This document shows, piece by piece, positions 55,273 to 63,474 of a DNA stretch of 64,000 bases; the first letter of the stretch is position 1, and each line of letters starts with the position of its first letter. This stretch comes from Jiangella aurantiaca (GTDB lineage Bacteria; Actinomycetota; Actinomycetes; Jiangellales; Jiangellaceae): contig NZ_SMLB01000016.1 in the NCBI RefSeq assembly GCF_004349105.1, forward strand, positions 1 through 64,000. The letters run 5' to 3'. Under the pieces are notes generated by a model. The model searched no databases. It worked only from the letters and a program-made list of their open reading frames with translations, and had not been told where the DNA came from. The position numbers were made by a program, and so were the translations under genes.

Positions 55273-55422
55273 CTACGGCTCATTGCGCCTGGTCTCGAAC
55301 GTCTTGTGCCCGTTCGGACATGCCGGGATGGTGTCGCCCTTGGTGACATGGACCTTCTCGTCACAGCTGGCGCAAAAGAAGTCCCCCGTCTGCTGCGCCT
55401 TCTCGCCTGCTTTGGCCGCCAT
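55273..55422 (-). CDS. Small zinc-ribbon protein (49 aa)
   Basis: A 49-residue protein with one zinc-ribbon-like site: C17-x2-C20 (FFCASCDEKV) and C35-x3-H39 (ACPNGHKTFETR). GGAGG lies 9 nt before the ATG. Similar very small proteins occur in many actinomycetes; function is unknown. It lies at the edge of the decayed zone and seems intact. Confidence 0.72.
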   Translation of the reverse strand: MAAKAGEKAQQTGDFFCASCDEKVHVTKGDTIPACPNGHKTFETRRNEP

Positions 55423-55617
55423 GGTCGTCCGCCTCCTCAGGGTGGTGACGTGCTCGTCTGGCTCACGGCTAGCCGCCATCCAGAGCCTCATGCCGCCGCA
55501 TCGCCGGGTGACGTCGGCCGGCGCGTACCTGCTCCCCCGGAGGCAGACGTAACCGCTGGGAGCCGGTTCGGCGCGCCGGTTGCGGCGCGACCCGTTCCTC
55601 AGGGTGCTCACCCGGGG

Positions 55618-55860
55618 TCAAGCCGGGCCAGACGTCTCCTCCTGGCCCAACCTCGCGGCGAGCAGCTGCTTGCCCTGCTCTCCCGCCTTGACATTGCTGT
55701 GCTGGATCTTCCTGAACCACTCCGCGAGCTCGGAGTCGCCTGCCTCTTCAGCATCGGCGATGTAGGTCTCCATCCGCCAGGCGTACTCCAAGGACGCCTG
55801 CAGCACGGTGACCAGGTCGTAGTTCTTGTCACGGACAGGACTCTGCGGTTCAGATGTCAT
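55618..55860 (-). CDS. Small helical hypothetical protein (80 aa)
   Basis: An 80-residue, mostly helical, acidic protein (VTVLQASLEYAWRMETYIAD, SELAEWFRKIQHSNVKAGEQ). AGGAGGGGG lies 4 nt before the ATG. Length and composition suggest a helical-bundle or coiled-coil protein. No family is assigned. It is transcribed in the same direction as the other small genes in this stretch, but gaps of 110-195 bp separate them. Confidence 0.65.
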   Translation of the reverse strand: MTSEPQSPVRDKNYDLVTVLQASLEYAWRMETYIADAEEAGDSELAEWFRKIQHSNVKAGEQGKQLLAARLGQEETSGPA

Positions 55861-55970
55861 CTGGTCCCCCTCCTCCACACGGAAATCAAGTGAGGTGAGC
55901 GCCCCTCACCCTCCTGGGTGCGGTGCGCCTCGGATTGAGATCTTGCGCCTCCTGGCCACGCTGCCTCCGT

Positions 55971-56171
55971 CTAGCTGTCGCCGGCGTCACGTTCACCCTT
56001 CGGGCCGAGCGCACGTCCGCTCGGTTCGTCGGGCCGCATCCTAGGGTCGGACTGGAGTCGACGATTCGCCTCCTCATCGGCCTCGTGGTCGGCGGCGACG
56101 CCGTCGTCTTCGAGCTCCTTTCGCAGCCGGGTTCTCTTGATGTCGTACCGATGGGTTCCCGGTCGAGGCAT
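55971..56171 (-). CDS. Small conserved basic/acidic protein (66 aa)
   Basis: A 66-residue charged protein MPRPGTHRYDIKRTRLRKEL ... ADEEANRRLQ ... ALGPKGERDAG. The YDIKRTRLRKEL, DEEANRRLQ and GPKGER blocks recur in conserved hypothetical proteins of actinomycetes (from memory). The ATG at 56171 has AGGAG 6 nt upstream; an ATG at 56174 is also possible. It overlaps the end of the DUF2188-like gene. Confidence 0.65.
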   Translation of the reverse strand: MPRPGTHRYDIKRTRLRKELEDDGVAADHEADEEANRRLQSDPRMRPDEPSGRALGPKGERDAGDS

Positions 56172-56377
56172 CATCCACTCCTCTCCTGCATCGTCCGCAC
56201 CCATACCCCTCGATCAGCCATGGAAACGGCAACGAGCCGCCCGCAACGGCGCAAGCACGGACCCCGCAACTCCGCCTCATCCTGGATGGCGGCCGAGGTG
56301 AACGGGACGTGATCGCCCTCGATGATGTTCACCAACTCGTCGCTATGCGGAACGGTGTGAATGTCGCCGGCTGCCAT
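56171..56377 (-). CDS. DUF2188-like small protein, C-terminus probably altered
   Basis: A 68-residue protein. The first about 38 residues (MAAGDIHTVPHSDELVNIIE and FTSAAIQDEAE) resemble the DUF2188 family. The rest (LRGPCLRRCGRLVAVSMADR) departs from the usual ending, consistent with a frameshift. The stop overlaps the start region of the 66-aa gene, so they may be coupled. It is possibly a pseudogene. Confidence 0.5.
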   Translation of the reverse strand: MAAGDIHTVPHSDELVNIIEGDHVPFTSAAIQDEAELRGPCLRRCGRLVAVSMADRGVWVRTMQERSG

Positions 56378-56467
56378 TGGACGACGTGATCAGCTGCGCG
56401 AGCGCGCCTCGGCGATCACGTGCTGCCCGTCCTGGACCGCAGCGTCGGAGCGCGCCCCAGCGCGCGT

Positions 56468-57110
56468 TCACCGCGCGTCAACCCGTCCGGGCGCGGCGGT
56501 TGCGACCAGCGTGCGCAAGCGGCCGAGGACGCGGGCCAGCAGGCGGGAGACCTGCATCTGAGTCACGCCGAGCTCGTCGGCGATCTCCTGCTGCGTCCAG
56601 CGCTTGAAGAACCGCAGGTACAGGATCCGCCGGTCCCGCCGCGCGAGGTCGTCTCGCCGTCTGCGCCCAGGTAGTCCAGCGACGCCGTCGTGAAGCAGTC
56701 ATGCGAGGCGCCGGCCTCGACGACCTCGTCGACGTCGACGCCGAGGTGCTCGGCCAGCTCGGCCGGTGTCGGAGCCGCGCCCTTGGTCTGTGAGACCTCC
56801 TGCGACGCGGCCGACCCCGCAGCGGCCAGCTCCTGCACCCGCTGTGGCGGACGTACCGTCCAGCCGTGGTCACGGAAGCACTTCTTCACCTCACCGCGGA
56901 TGGTCGGGACCGCGTAGGCGAGGAAGTTCTTGCCCCGGCTGGGGTCGAAACGCTGGGCGGCGGCGACATGCCGGACAGCCAGCGCCCGGCCGCACTGTGC
57001 AGCCGGCCCAGACTGCCGCCCTCCACCGCGAACCCGTGCTTCCGCGGCTGCCCCGGCAGGTCGGTCTCGAACGGCGCGAGCTCGTCCAGCAGCGCGACCT
57101 GGCGGGCCTC
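56468..57110 (-). pseudogene. Broken SigB/SigF-type sigma factor
   Basis: Pieces of one sigma factor appear in different frames. EARQVALLDELAPFETDL then HGFAVEGGSLGRLHSAAGRW is the region 1.2/2 start. RFDPSRGKNFLAYAVPTIRG and EVKKCFRDHGWTVRPPQRVQ are regions 2 and 3. RRILYLRFFKRWTQQEIADE and LGVTQMQVSRLLARVL are region 4, ending at 56468. At least two frameshifts (about 56900-56990 and 56650) and a deletion before region 4 separate them, so no full product can be made. An intact relative is at 12741-13625. Confidence 0.75.
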
Positions 57111-57152
57111 GGTGAATGACGACGCCACCCCGGGTGGATCGTGGAACACCCG

Positions 57153-57356
57153 TCATCCCGCGACCACGCAGTCCGCCGTGTGCTGCCGCTTCACCTTCAC
57201 CATCGCACGCCGGCCCGGCTGGTAGGGGAGGTCGCGGTGTTTGGCCATCACTCCGTCGATGCCGCCTCCGGCGAACTCGAGCCACGCCTCGGCGATGGCG
57301 CGGTCCTCGGTGGCCGGTGTCAGGTGCAGCGGCGGTCGGGCGTCAGCGACCAGCGG
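57153..57356 (-). pseudogene. ATP-dependent DNA ligase remnant
   Basis: About 67 codons remain on the minus strand: DARPPLHLTPATEDRAIAEA, FAGGGIDGVMAKHRDLPYQP and GRRAMVKVKRQHTADCVVAG, then a stop. These match motifs IV-V of ATP-dependent DNA ligases (GIDGVMAK and the MVKVK Lys residues). The adenylation-site lysine region and the OB domain are absent. Confidence 0.7.
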
Positions 57357-57461
57357 TCAGGATTACGCCATTCGGCCATCCGATCATCATGCGTGTCGTC
57401 TGCGCCGCCAGCGTGGCGTTGAACGGGGCTGCCGCACACGGCAACGACGACCGGGTACGGC

Positions 57462-57521
57462 TTGATCATGGAGAAGGTCGGCTCTGCAGTCGCGGGAAAC
57501 CCGACCCTTCTCCATGATCGA
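57462..57521. repeat. TGATCATGGAGAAGG inverted repeat
   Basis: TTGATCATGGAGAAGGTCGG and CCGACCCTTCTCCATGATCG are near-perfect inverse arms. The style is like the 72-bp element at 4448 but the sequence differs. It lies in the gene-poor gap 57357-57953, where no coding sequence is supported. Confidence 0.65.
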
Positions 57522-57625
57522 CTCGGTGGCCGGCGGTGTGAGCCGCCATGGGGCAGCGCATCCAGGCGCTGCCCGCTGCGGCGGCCGGGCGTCCGTGCCC
57601 GGGGCCGGTGATGGCCGCCGGTGGT

Positions 57626-57679
57626 GACATGAGCGCCAACTGTTGGCGCTGGTGTCAACACGCCCGGGTCGTGTTCGGT
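57626..57679. repeat. CCGGGCGTGTTGACA repeat, copy 2 (left arm decayed)
   Basis: AGCGCCAACTGTTGGCGCTG and GTGTCAACACGCCCGGGTC match the inner hairpin and right arm of 44505-44557; the left arm is degraded to GGTGACATG. Confidence 0.7.
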
Positions 57680-57916
57680 GCCCTGGCCGGGTCGGCCAGG
57701 CCCGCGGGCGCGGCCGACGCCGTGACGACGGCGATGTCGCCGTGCCGATCACCCGGCCTCGCCCGTGACCGCCAGATCCTCATGATCAGTGACGCCATCA
57801 TCGGCAGAGACGTCCGGGACCATCGAGAACCAGTCAGACGTCTGTGCTGGCCACGGGCCGCGATCGAGGTGAATCTGATGGGTCTGCGATGGGATTCGCA
57901 CGTGTCCCCCAACAAA

Positions 57917-57948
57917 AAGTCCTGGCAACCCGCGGGTTACCAGGACTT
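57917..57948 (-). terminator. Rho-independent terminator of the initiator tRNA gene
   Basis: AAGTCCTGG and CCAGGACTT with inner AACCC/GGGTT form a strong stem, followed on the minus strand by TTTTTGTT, a true U-tract. It lies just downstream of the tRNA 3' end. Confidence 0.85.
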
Positions 57949-57953
57949 CTTCG

Positions 57954-58027
57954 TAGCGGGGGCAGGATTTGAACCTGCGGCCTCTGGGTTATGAGCCCAG
58001 CGAGCTACCGAGCTGCTCCACCCCGCG
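57954..58027 (-). tRNA. Initiator tRNA-Met (CAU)
   Basis: On the minus strand CGCGGGGTGGAGCAGCTCGG begins a 74-nt cloverleaf with anticodon CAT in CTGGGCTCATAACCCAG and the T-arm GCAGGTTCAAATCCTGC. The unpaired first base of the acceptor stem (C1 opposite T72) and the three G-C pairs of the anticodon stem (GGG/CCC) mark an initiator tRNA. The CCA end is not encoded. Confidence 0.95.
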
Positions 58028-58117
58028 TCGCTGAGATCAGTCTACGCGATCGGCTTCGGAGCGCCAAATCGCACGGACGGCCGTTCGGCGTCGGTGGCCG
58101 ACGCCAGAATATGCGAC

Positions 58118-58612
58118 ATGACGGACTTCCAGGTGCGCCCCGCCCGCCGAGCCGACCACGCCGCCGTCGCGGCCATCACGGTGGCGGCGTATCGCGCCGA
58201 CGGGTTCCTCGACGGCGACGAAGAGTACGCCGACGAGCTGTCCGACGTCGCGAGCCGGTCGGAGAAGGCCACGTTGCTGGTGGCGGCCGACCACGACGGC
58301 GCGGTGCTGGGCGCGGTGACGTTCTGCCGCCCGCCGAGTCCGTACGTCGAAGTGGCCCGGCCCGGCGAGTCGGAGTTCCGCATGCTTGCCGTCGACCCGG
58401 CAGCGCGCAGCCGTGGGGTGGGGGCCGCGCTGGTCCAGGCCTGCCTCGACCTCGCCCGCGAGCACGGCGACGACGCCCTGGTGCTGTCATCGCTGCCACA
58501 CATGCACACCGCGCACCGGCTGTACGAGCGGCTCGGCTTCGTCCGGACGCCGGAGCGCGACCACCAGCCGATCCCGGGCTTCCAGCTGATCGCCTACCAC
58601 CGCGCGGTTTGA
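58118..58612 (+). CDS. GNAT-family N-acetyltransferase
   Basis: A 164-residue acetyltransferase starting MTDFQVRPARRADHAAV. The acetyl-CoA pyrophosphate loop is AARSRGVGAALVQACLDLA, preceded by the strand EFRMLAVDP, and HRLYERLGFVR is the usual C-terminal motif. The acceptor is unknown. The ATG at 58118 is preferred because a CAGAAT -10-like hexamer (58105-58110) lies 7 nt upstream; a GTG at 58094 is possible. Confidence 0.88.
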   Translation: MTDFQVRPARRADHAAVAAITVAAYRADGFLDGDEEYADELSDVASRSEKATLLVAADHDGAVLGAVTFCRPPSPYVEVARPGESEFRMLAVDPAARSRGVGAALVQACLDLAREHGDDALVLSSLPHMHTAHRLYERLGFVRTPERDHQPIPGFQLIAYHRAV

Positions 58613-58650
58613 GCGGCGCCCGTTCCGGCTGAGACCGGCCGGAAACGCGA

Positions 58651-58685
58651 ACGGAGCCGCCACCCGGTGTGGGTGACGGCTCCGT
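58651..58685. terminator. Bidirectional terminator between GNAT and UPF0182 genes
   Basis: ACGGAGCCGCCACCC and GGGTGACGGCTCCGT form a 15-bp stem with one mismatch, between the convergent stops at 58612 and 58698. Confidence 0.8.
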
Positions 58686-58697
58686 GCGGGCTCGCTG

Positions 58698-61670
58698 TTA
58701 CTGACCGGAGGTGGCCCCGCCGGCGCCCTCGCCGCCGGTGAGCGCCTCGGCCGCGGCGATCGCCTCGTCCAGCCGCTGGAGCGCTTCGCCGTAGGCGGCC
58801 CAGTCGCCGGCGGCCTGCGCGTCGCGCGCCTCCTGCCACGCGACCCGGATGGCCTCAAGCGCCGCGGTGAGGTCGGCCGGCTGGTCGGGCGGAGTGGTGG
58901 GCGTCTCCGTGGGCGGTGGCGTCTCCTCGTCCGTCGGCGGAGTCTCCTCCGTGGGCGGCGGCGTCTCCTCGACGCCGCCTGGCGGCTCTTCGGTGATCGC
59001 GCCGGACTCGCCCTCGAAGATCTGGTCGAGCGCGCCCTGCAGGGTGTCGTCGAAGCCGATGTTGTCGCCGAACTGCACCAGCACCCGGCGCAGCAGCGGG
59101 AAGGCCGCCTCGCCGGTGGCGCGGACGACGTAGACCGGCTGGACGTAGAGCAGGCCGCCGCCGACCGGCAGCGTCAGCAGGTTGCCCAGTCGGGTCTCGG
59201 CGTCGCCGGACCGCAGCAGAGTGAGCTGCTGGGCGACGTCGGTGTCGCTCTCGAAGTCGTTGGCCACCTGGCCGGGGCCGTCGATCTGGGTGTTGCCTGG
59301 CAGCCGGAGGATCTGCAACTGGCCGTAGTCCTCACTGCGGGCGTCGGCGTTCACCGCCATGAAGGCGGCCAGGTTCTGCCGGCCACGTGGCGTGTAGGTG
59401 GTGGTGAGCGAGTACACCGGAGCATCGGTGTCCGGCAGTTGGATGCTCTGGTAGTACGGCGGCTGCTTGACGTCGACGTTCGAGGACGGGTCGGCCGGCA
59501 CCAGCCAGCGGTCCTGACCGCCGTAGAAGGTCGAGGCGTCGGTGACGTGGTACTGCTCGAGCATGTTGCGCTGCAGCTTGAACAGGTCCTCGGGGTAGCG
59601 CAGGTGGTCCATCAGCGGTGTCGGGATCTCCGAGCGCGGCTGCACGGAGTCGGGGAACGCGTTCATCCACGCCTGCAGCACCGGGTCGTCCTCGTCCCAG
59701 GCGTACAGCGTGACGGTGCCGTCGTACGCGTCGACCGTCGCCTTCACCGAGTTGCGGACGTAGTTGATGAAGTCGTCGGGCTGCGCGGCCAGCGCCGGCC
59801 GGGCCGTCCGCGAGTCGCTGGTCGCCTCGCTCAGCGACACCCGTTGCCCGTACGGGAAGGAGTTCAGCGTCGTGTACCCGTCGAGGATCCACACGACCCG
59901 GCCGTCCACAACCGCCGGGAACGGGTTCGCGTCGACCGTCAGCCACGGCGCGACCTTCTCGACCCGCTCGCGCGGGTTGCGCTCGTAGAGCAGCCGCGAC
60001 TCCGAGTTGAGCCGGTCGGACAGCAGGAAGTTGGCCTCCTGGAACCGCGTGGCGTACAACAGCCGGTGCCAGAACGACCCCACCGGCACGCCGCCGTCGC
60101 CCTCGTAGGTGTTCCGGCGCTCTCCGCCGGTCTCCGGGTCCTCCGGGATGTCGTACTCGACCGGGTCGGTGCCCTCGGGCGCGCCGACAATGGAGTAGCT
60201 GGGCGAGTTCTCGCCGAAGTAGATGCGCGGCTCGTATTCGCCCAGGACACCCTGCGTCGGGATGTCCTCCTCGGCGAAGTCCGGCGAGCCGTCGGACTGG
60301 CGGGTGTTGCCGTAGGCGGCGACCATGCCGAAGCCGTGGGTGTAGACCGTGTGCTCGTTGATCCAGTTGCGCTGCTCGGCCGGGATGCCGTCGGAGTCGA
60401 TCTCTCGGACCGCGACCACCGTGTCCCGCTCGGCGACCGTCCCCGTCGCGGTGTCCTCTACCTCGTACCGGTCGACGTCGAGCGGATCGCTGAACGAGTA
60501 GAACCCTCGCACCTGCTGCAACTGCTGGAAGGCGGGTTGGATGACGCTCGGGTCCATAAGCCGGATGCCGGGGATCGTCGCCGAGTCCTCCGCGAGCTGT
60601 CCCTCGCTCACCTGAGTGGTGGCGTCGTACTCCTCGACCTGCACCTCGTCGATTCCGTAGGCGAAGCGGGTGGCCTCGATGTTGCGCTCGATGTAGGGCC
60701 GCTCGCGGCTGGCCTCGCTCGGGCGGACCTGGAACTGCTGGACGAGGAACGGCCACAGCCCGCCGAGTAGGACGGCCGAGAGCACCAGCAGGCCCAGCCC
60801 GATGCCTGGCAGCATCCAGTTGCGCTGCCAGACGTTGACGAAGAACAGGATCGCGCAGATGGACGCGACGAAGACGAGGATGGTCTTGGCCGGCAGCACC
60901 GCGTTGACGTCGGTGTACGAGGCACCGGTGAAGCGGTCGTTGTCCTGCATGACCAGCGCGTACCGGTCCAGCCAGTAGGCCACGGCCTTGAGCAGGACGA
61001 ACAGCCCGATCAGGACGGACAGGTGGGCCGTGGTGGCCGGGCTGACCTTCTGCCCCGCGGTCTGCAGCCGGATGCCGCCGTAGACATAGTGCGTGATGGC
61101 GGCGACGACGAGGCCGAGCACCACCACCGCGAACCCGAAGCTGACGACGTAGCGCCACCACGGGTAGTCGAACGCGAAGAAGCCGAGGTCGACGCCGAAC
61201 TGGGCGTCGTCCTGGCCGAACTCGCCGCCGTTGCGCCACAGCAGGAACGTCTGCCACTGCCCGGCCGCACTGGCGCCGGCCATGATCGCGAGCAGGACGG
61301 CGGCCGCCGTCAGTACCCAGGTACGGACCGGGTCGATGGCGTCGCGGTAGCGATCGAGGCTCTGCTGCTCGACGCTCATCGGCCGGTACCGTGGCCGGAC
61401 GCGGTAGGCGATCAGGCCGTTGACGACCACCGACGCCGCCATGAGCAGGCCGAAGACCAGGAACAGCCCGATACGCGTGATGAGCTGCGTCGTGAACACC
61501 TGGGTGAAGTCGACCGACTGGTACCAGAGCCGATCGGTCCAGAACGTCACGATGAGCACGTACGACGCGACGAGCACGCCGAGCACGATGAGCGTGGGCA
61601 GTAGCGCGCGCGACCGTCGTTGGGGCGCGCCGCGGAACGGTCCGGCGGGTCGGGGCATGTCCTGGCTCAC
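58698..61670 (-). CDS. UPF0182-family large membrane protein
   Basis: A 990-residue protein with seven transmembrane segments in the first about 320 residues, a large extracytoplasmic domain (YIERNIEATRFAYGIDEVQV, NEHTVYTHGFGMVAAYGN, PRIYFGENSPSYSIVG) and a C-terminal acidic Pro/Thr/Glu-rich stretch (about 870-930) before a final helix. The start MSQDMPRPAGPFRG is usual for the family. Function is unknown; actinobacteria commonly carry one or two copies, often beside the PDZ/Lon-type protease gene found here at 62369 (from memory, Rv3193c-Rv3194c in M. tuberculosis). Confidence 0.92.
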   Translation of the reverse strand: MSQDMPRPAGPFRGAPQRRSRALLPTLIVLGVLVASYVLIVTFWTDRLWYQSVDFTQVFTTQLITRIGLFLVFGLLMAASVVVNGLIAYRVRPRYRPMSVEQQSLDRYRDAIDPVRTWVLTAAAVLLAIMAGASAAGQWQTFLLWRNGGEFGQDDAQFGVDLGFFAFDYPWWRYVVSFGFAVVVLGLVVAAITHYVYGGIRLQTAGQKVSPATTAHLSVLIGLFVLLKAVAYWLDRYALVMQDNDRFTGASYTDVNAVLPAKTILVFVASICAILFFVNVWQRNWMLPGIGLGLLVLSAVLLGGLWPFLVQQFQVRPSEASRERPYIERNIEATRFAYGIDEVQVEEYDATTQVSEGQLAEDSATIPGIRLMDPSVIQPAFQQLQQVRGFYSFSDPLDVDRYEVEDTATGTVAERDTVVAVREIDSDGIPAEQRNWINEHTVYTHGFGMVAAYGNTRQSDGSPDFAEEDIPTQGVLGEYEPRIYFGENSPSYSIVGAPEGTDPVEYDIPEDPETGGERRNTYEGDGGVPVGSFWHRLLYATRFQEANFLLSDRLNSESRLLYERNPRERVEKVAPWLTVDANPFPAVVDGRVVWILDGYTTLNSFPYGQRVSLSEATSDSRTARPALAAQPDDFINYVRNSVKATVDAYDGTVTLYAWDEDDPVLQAWMNAFPDSVQPRSEIPTPLMDHLRYPEDLFKLQRNMLEQYHVTDASTFYGGQDRWLVPADPSSNVDVKQPPYYQSIQLPDTDAPVYSLTTTYTPRGRQNLAAFMAVNADARSEDYGQLQILRLPGNTQIDGPGQVANDFESDTDVAQQLTLLRSGDAETRLGNLLTLPVGGGLLYVQPVYVVRATGEAAFPLLRRVLVQFGDNIGFDDTLQGALDQIFEGESGAITEEPPGGVEETPPPTEETPPTDEETPPPTETPTTPPDQPADLTAALEAIRVAWQEARDAQAAGDWAAYGEALQRLDEAIAAAEALTGGEGAGGATSGQ

Positions 61671-61819
61671 CCCTGGAAAACTATCTCACCCGCTCCCGGG
61701 GTTCCGACCCGCGGTCGGAACATCGCTGTCGGCGGACGGTTCTGAGTGAACCGTGACCTGTTCGTCGCCCGGTCGTGACCGGTTTCGCGGGGCGTCGCCG
61801 CGCGTGCGACGATGCCGTC

Positions 61820-62347
61820 ATGAGCACGACGGACGACCAGCCGAGCGCCCTGGTCCGCGCGATCGCCGAGATCGAACAGCACGTCCGCGGCGACGGGTGG
61901 GACCAGCCGGCCCGGCTGTACGCCTTGGCCCCGACCGCCGACCTGGTGTCCCGCGAGCCCGCGCTGGCCGCGAGCCTCGGCATCGACCCCGACGCGCCCG
62001 CCGACTCGCTCACCCCGATCGAACAGGACGTCGCCGGCCGGCCGATCGAGGACCTCCTCCTCGAGATCACCTGGCCCGACACCGTGACCGGGTGCGCATT
62101 GGCGCTCGAGCGCATCGTGCTGCCGCCGGGCGCCGAGGACCAGGTGCCCGACGACGACGGCCTCGCCGCCCAGTGGGCGCAGCAGCACCCTGACCGCTCC
62201 GACGTCCGTGTCGTCGTCGGCGTGATGCGCGACGGCACCCGGGCCTCGGTGCTGCGCATCCGCGGCCACGAAGCCGACGACGAGCTGATCCGCGGCGCGG
62301 AGCTGTCGCCCGAGCTTGGCAACGCGCTGGCCGAGACGTTCCACTGA
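61820..62347 (+). CDS. PPA1309-family protein
   Basis: A 175-residue cytoplasmic protein of the PPA1309 family, unknown in function. Family features include ARLYALAPTADLVSREP, LTPIEQDVAGRPIEDLLLEI and TWPDTVTGCALALERIVLPP, with the closing GAELSPELGNALAETFH. The ATG at 61820 follows a GACGAT -10-like hexamer by 6 nt. The gene sits between UPF0182 (divergent) and the PDZ protease (convergent), its usual place in actinobacteria. Confidence 0.86.
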   Translation: MSTTDDQPSALVRAIAEIEQHVRGDGWDQPARLYALAPTADLVSREPALAASLGIDPDAPADSLTPIEQDVAGRPIEDLLLEITWPDTVTGCALALERIVLPPGAEDQVPDDDGLAAQWAQQHPDRSDVRVVVGVMRDGTRASVLRIRGHEADDELIRGAELSPELGNALAETFH

Positions 62348-62368
62348 TCCGGCGCCCACTGGAAACGA

Positions 62369-63421
62369 TCAGGTGGCGGGGCAGGTGGGCAGGTCGTCGG
62401 TGTCGCCGGCGACGAACGCCTCGATGGTGCTGACGGCGTCGTCCAGGGTCTCGATCGGGACCACGTGCATGTCGCCGTTGTTGCCGCCGACCGCTTCGTC
62501 GCAGTTGCTGGCCGGGGCGAGGAACAGCTCCGCACCGTCGTGATTGGCGGCGGCGATCTTCTGCTGGATGCCGCCGATCGCGCCGACCGCGCCGTCGGGG
62601 CTGATCTCGCCCGTCCCGGCGACGTGAGTGCCGTCGAGCAGGGCGCCCGGCGTCAGCGTGTCGTAGATGGCGACGGCGAAGATCATGCCGGCGCTCGGGC
62701 CGCCGATGCGCTCGTCGATGCCGATCTCGATGTCGACCGGCAGGTCGAACCCGAGCGTCGGGCTGAACCCGACCAGCGCCCGGCCGTCGTCCTCGGCTGC
62801 GATGGTCTGGATGTCCTCGGTGAGCTGCTCGCCGTCGCGCTCGACGACGAACGTGACGGTCTCGCCGGGCTCGTGGGCGGTGACGGCGGCGACGACGTCC
62901 TCCGGGGTGGCGATGGCGGTGCCGTCGACGGACACGACGACGTCGCCGGGCTCGAGGACGCCGTCGGCCGGGGCATCCTCGACGACGGCGTCGACGACCA
63001 CCGTCTGCGGAATGTCGTAGCCGAGCTTGCGCAGCGCCGCGACCTCGGCGTTCTGCTGGGAGTTGGCGAGCATCGCGGCGTTCTGCTGCCGCGACTGCTC
63101 GGCCGTCGTGCCCTCGGGGTACACCAGCTCACGCGGGACGACGGCACGATCGGGGTCGAGCCACGCCCGCAGCGCCGTCAGCAGGTCGAGGTCGGCGTCG
63201 GCCGACGTGACCCCGACTGTCGTGAGGTCGAGCACGCCGTCCGTCGGGTAGGTCTCGGCGCCGTCGATCCGGATGACCTCCTGGCCGTTCCACTCCCCCA
63301 GCGTGTCCTCGACCGGGCCGGGCGAGTACACGACGTACGGCAGGTGGAACAAGGACGCGACCGCGACGAGCGCGACGATCAGGGCACCGGCGACGGCGAG
63401 CGTCGCGGATCGGCGGGTCAT
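62369..63421 (-). CDS. PDZ domain-containing Lon-type (S16) serine protease, YlbL family
   Basis: A 350-residue membrane-anchored protease. One N-terminal transmembrane segment (residues about 7-25) is followed by FHLPYVVYSPGPVEDTLG, a PDZ domain (about 130-215, GVLEPGDVVVSVDGTAI) and a Lon-like S16 domain with the catalytic Ser in GGPSAGM (about 243) and Lys in GGIQQK (about 288). The protease would lie outside the membrane. There is no ATPase domain. It may process or control envelope proteins such as the neighbouring UPF0182 (inference). Confidence 0.92.
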   Translation of the reverse strand: MTRRSATLAVAGALIVALVAVASLFHLPYVVYSPGPVEDTLGEWNGQEVIRIDGAETYPTDGVLDLTTVGVTSADADLDLLTALRAWLDPDRAVVPRELVYPEGTTAEQSRQQNAAMLANSQQNAEVAALRKLGYDIPQTVVVDAVVEDAPADGVLEPGDVVVSVDGTAIATPEDVVAAVTAHEPGETVTFVVERDGEQLTEDIQTIAAEDDGRALVGFSPTLGFDLPVDIEIGIDERIGGPSAGMIFAVAIYDTLTPGALLDGTHVAGTGEISPDGAVGAIGGIQQKIAAANHDGAELFLAPASNCDEAVGGNNGDMHVVPIETLDDAVSTIEAFVAGDTDDLPTCPAT

Positions 63422-63474
63422 CGGTGTGGTCGGTCCTCACGGTGAACGGGCACGGACACCGTAAGAGTACGTGG

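Noticed and set aside
54134-55552. 472-residue plus-strand frame through the aminotransferase/GlxA region
   Set aside because: It is mostly antisense; only the short LuxR-like segment at 54911-55018 is meaningful.
54911-58027. att-type duplication of the tRNA 3' end marking an integrated element
   Set aside because: No second copy of the tRNA 3' sequence was found in the adjacent stretch.
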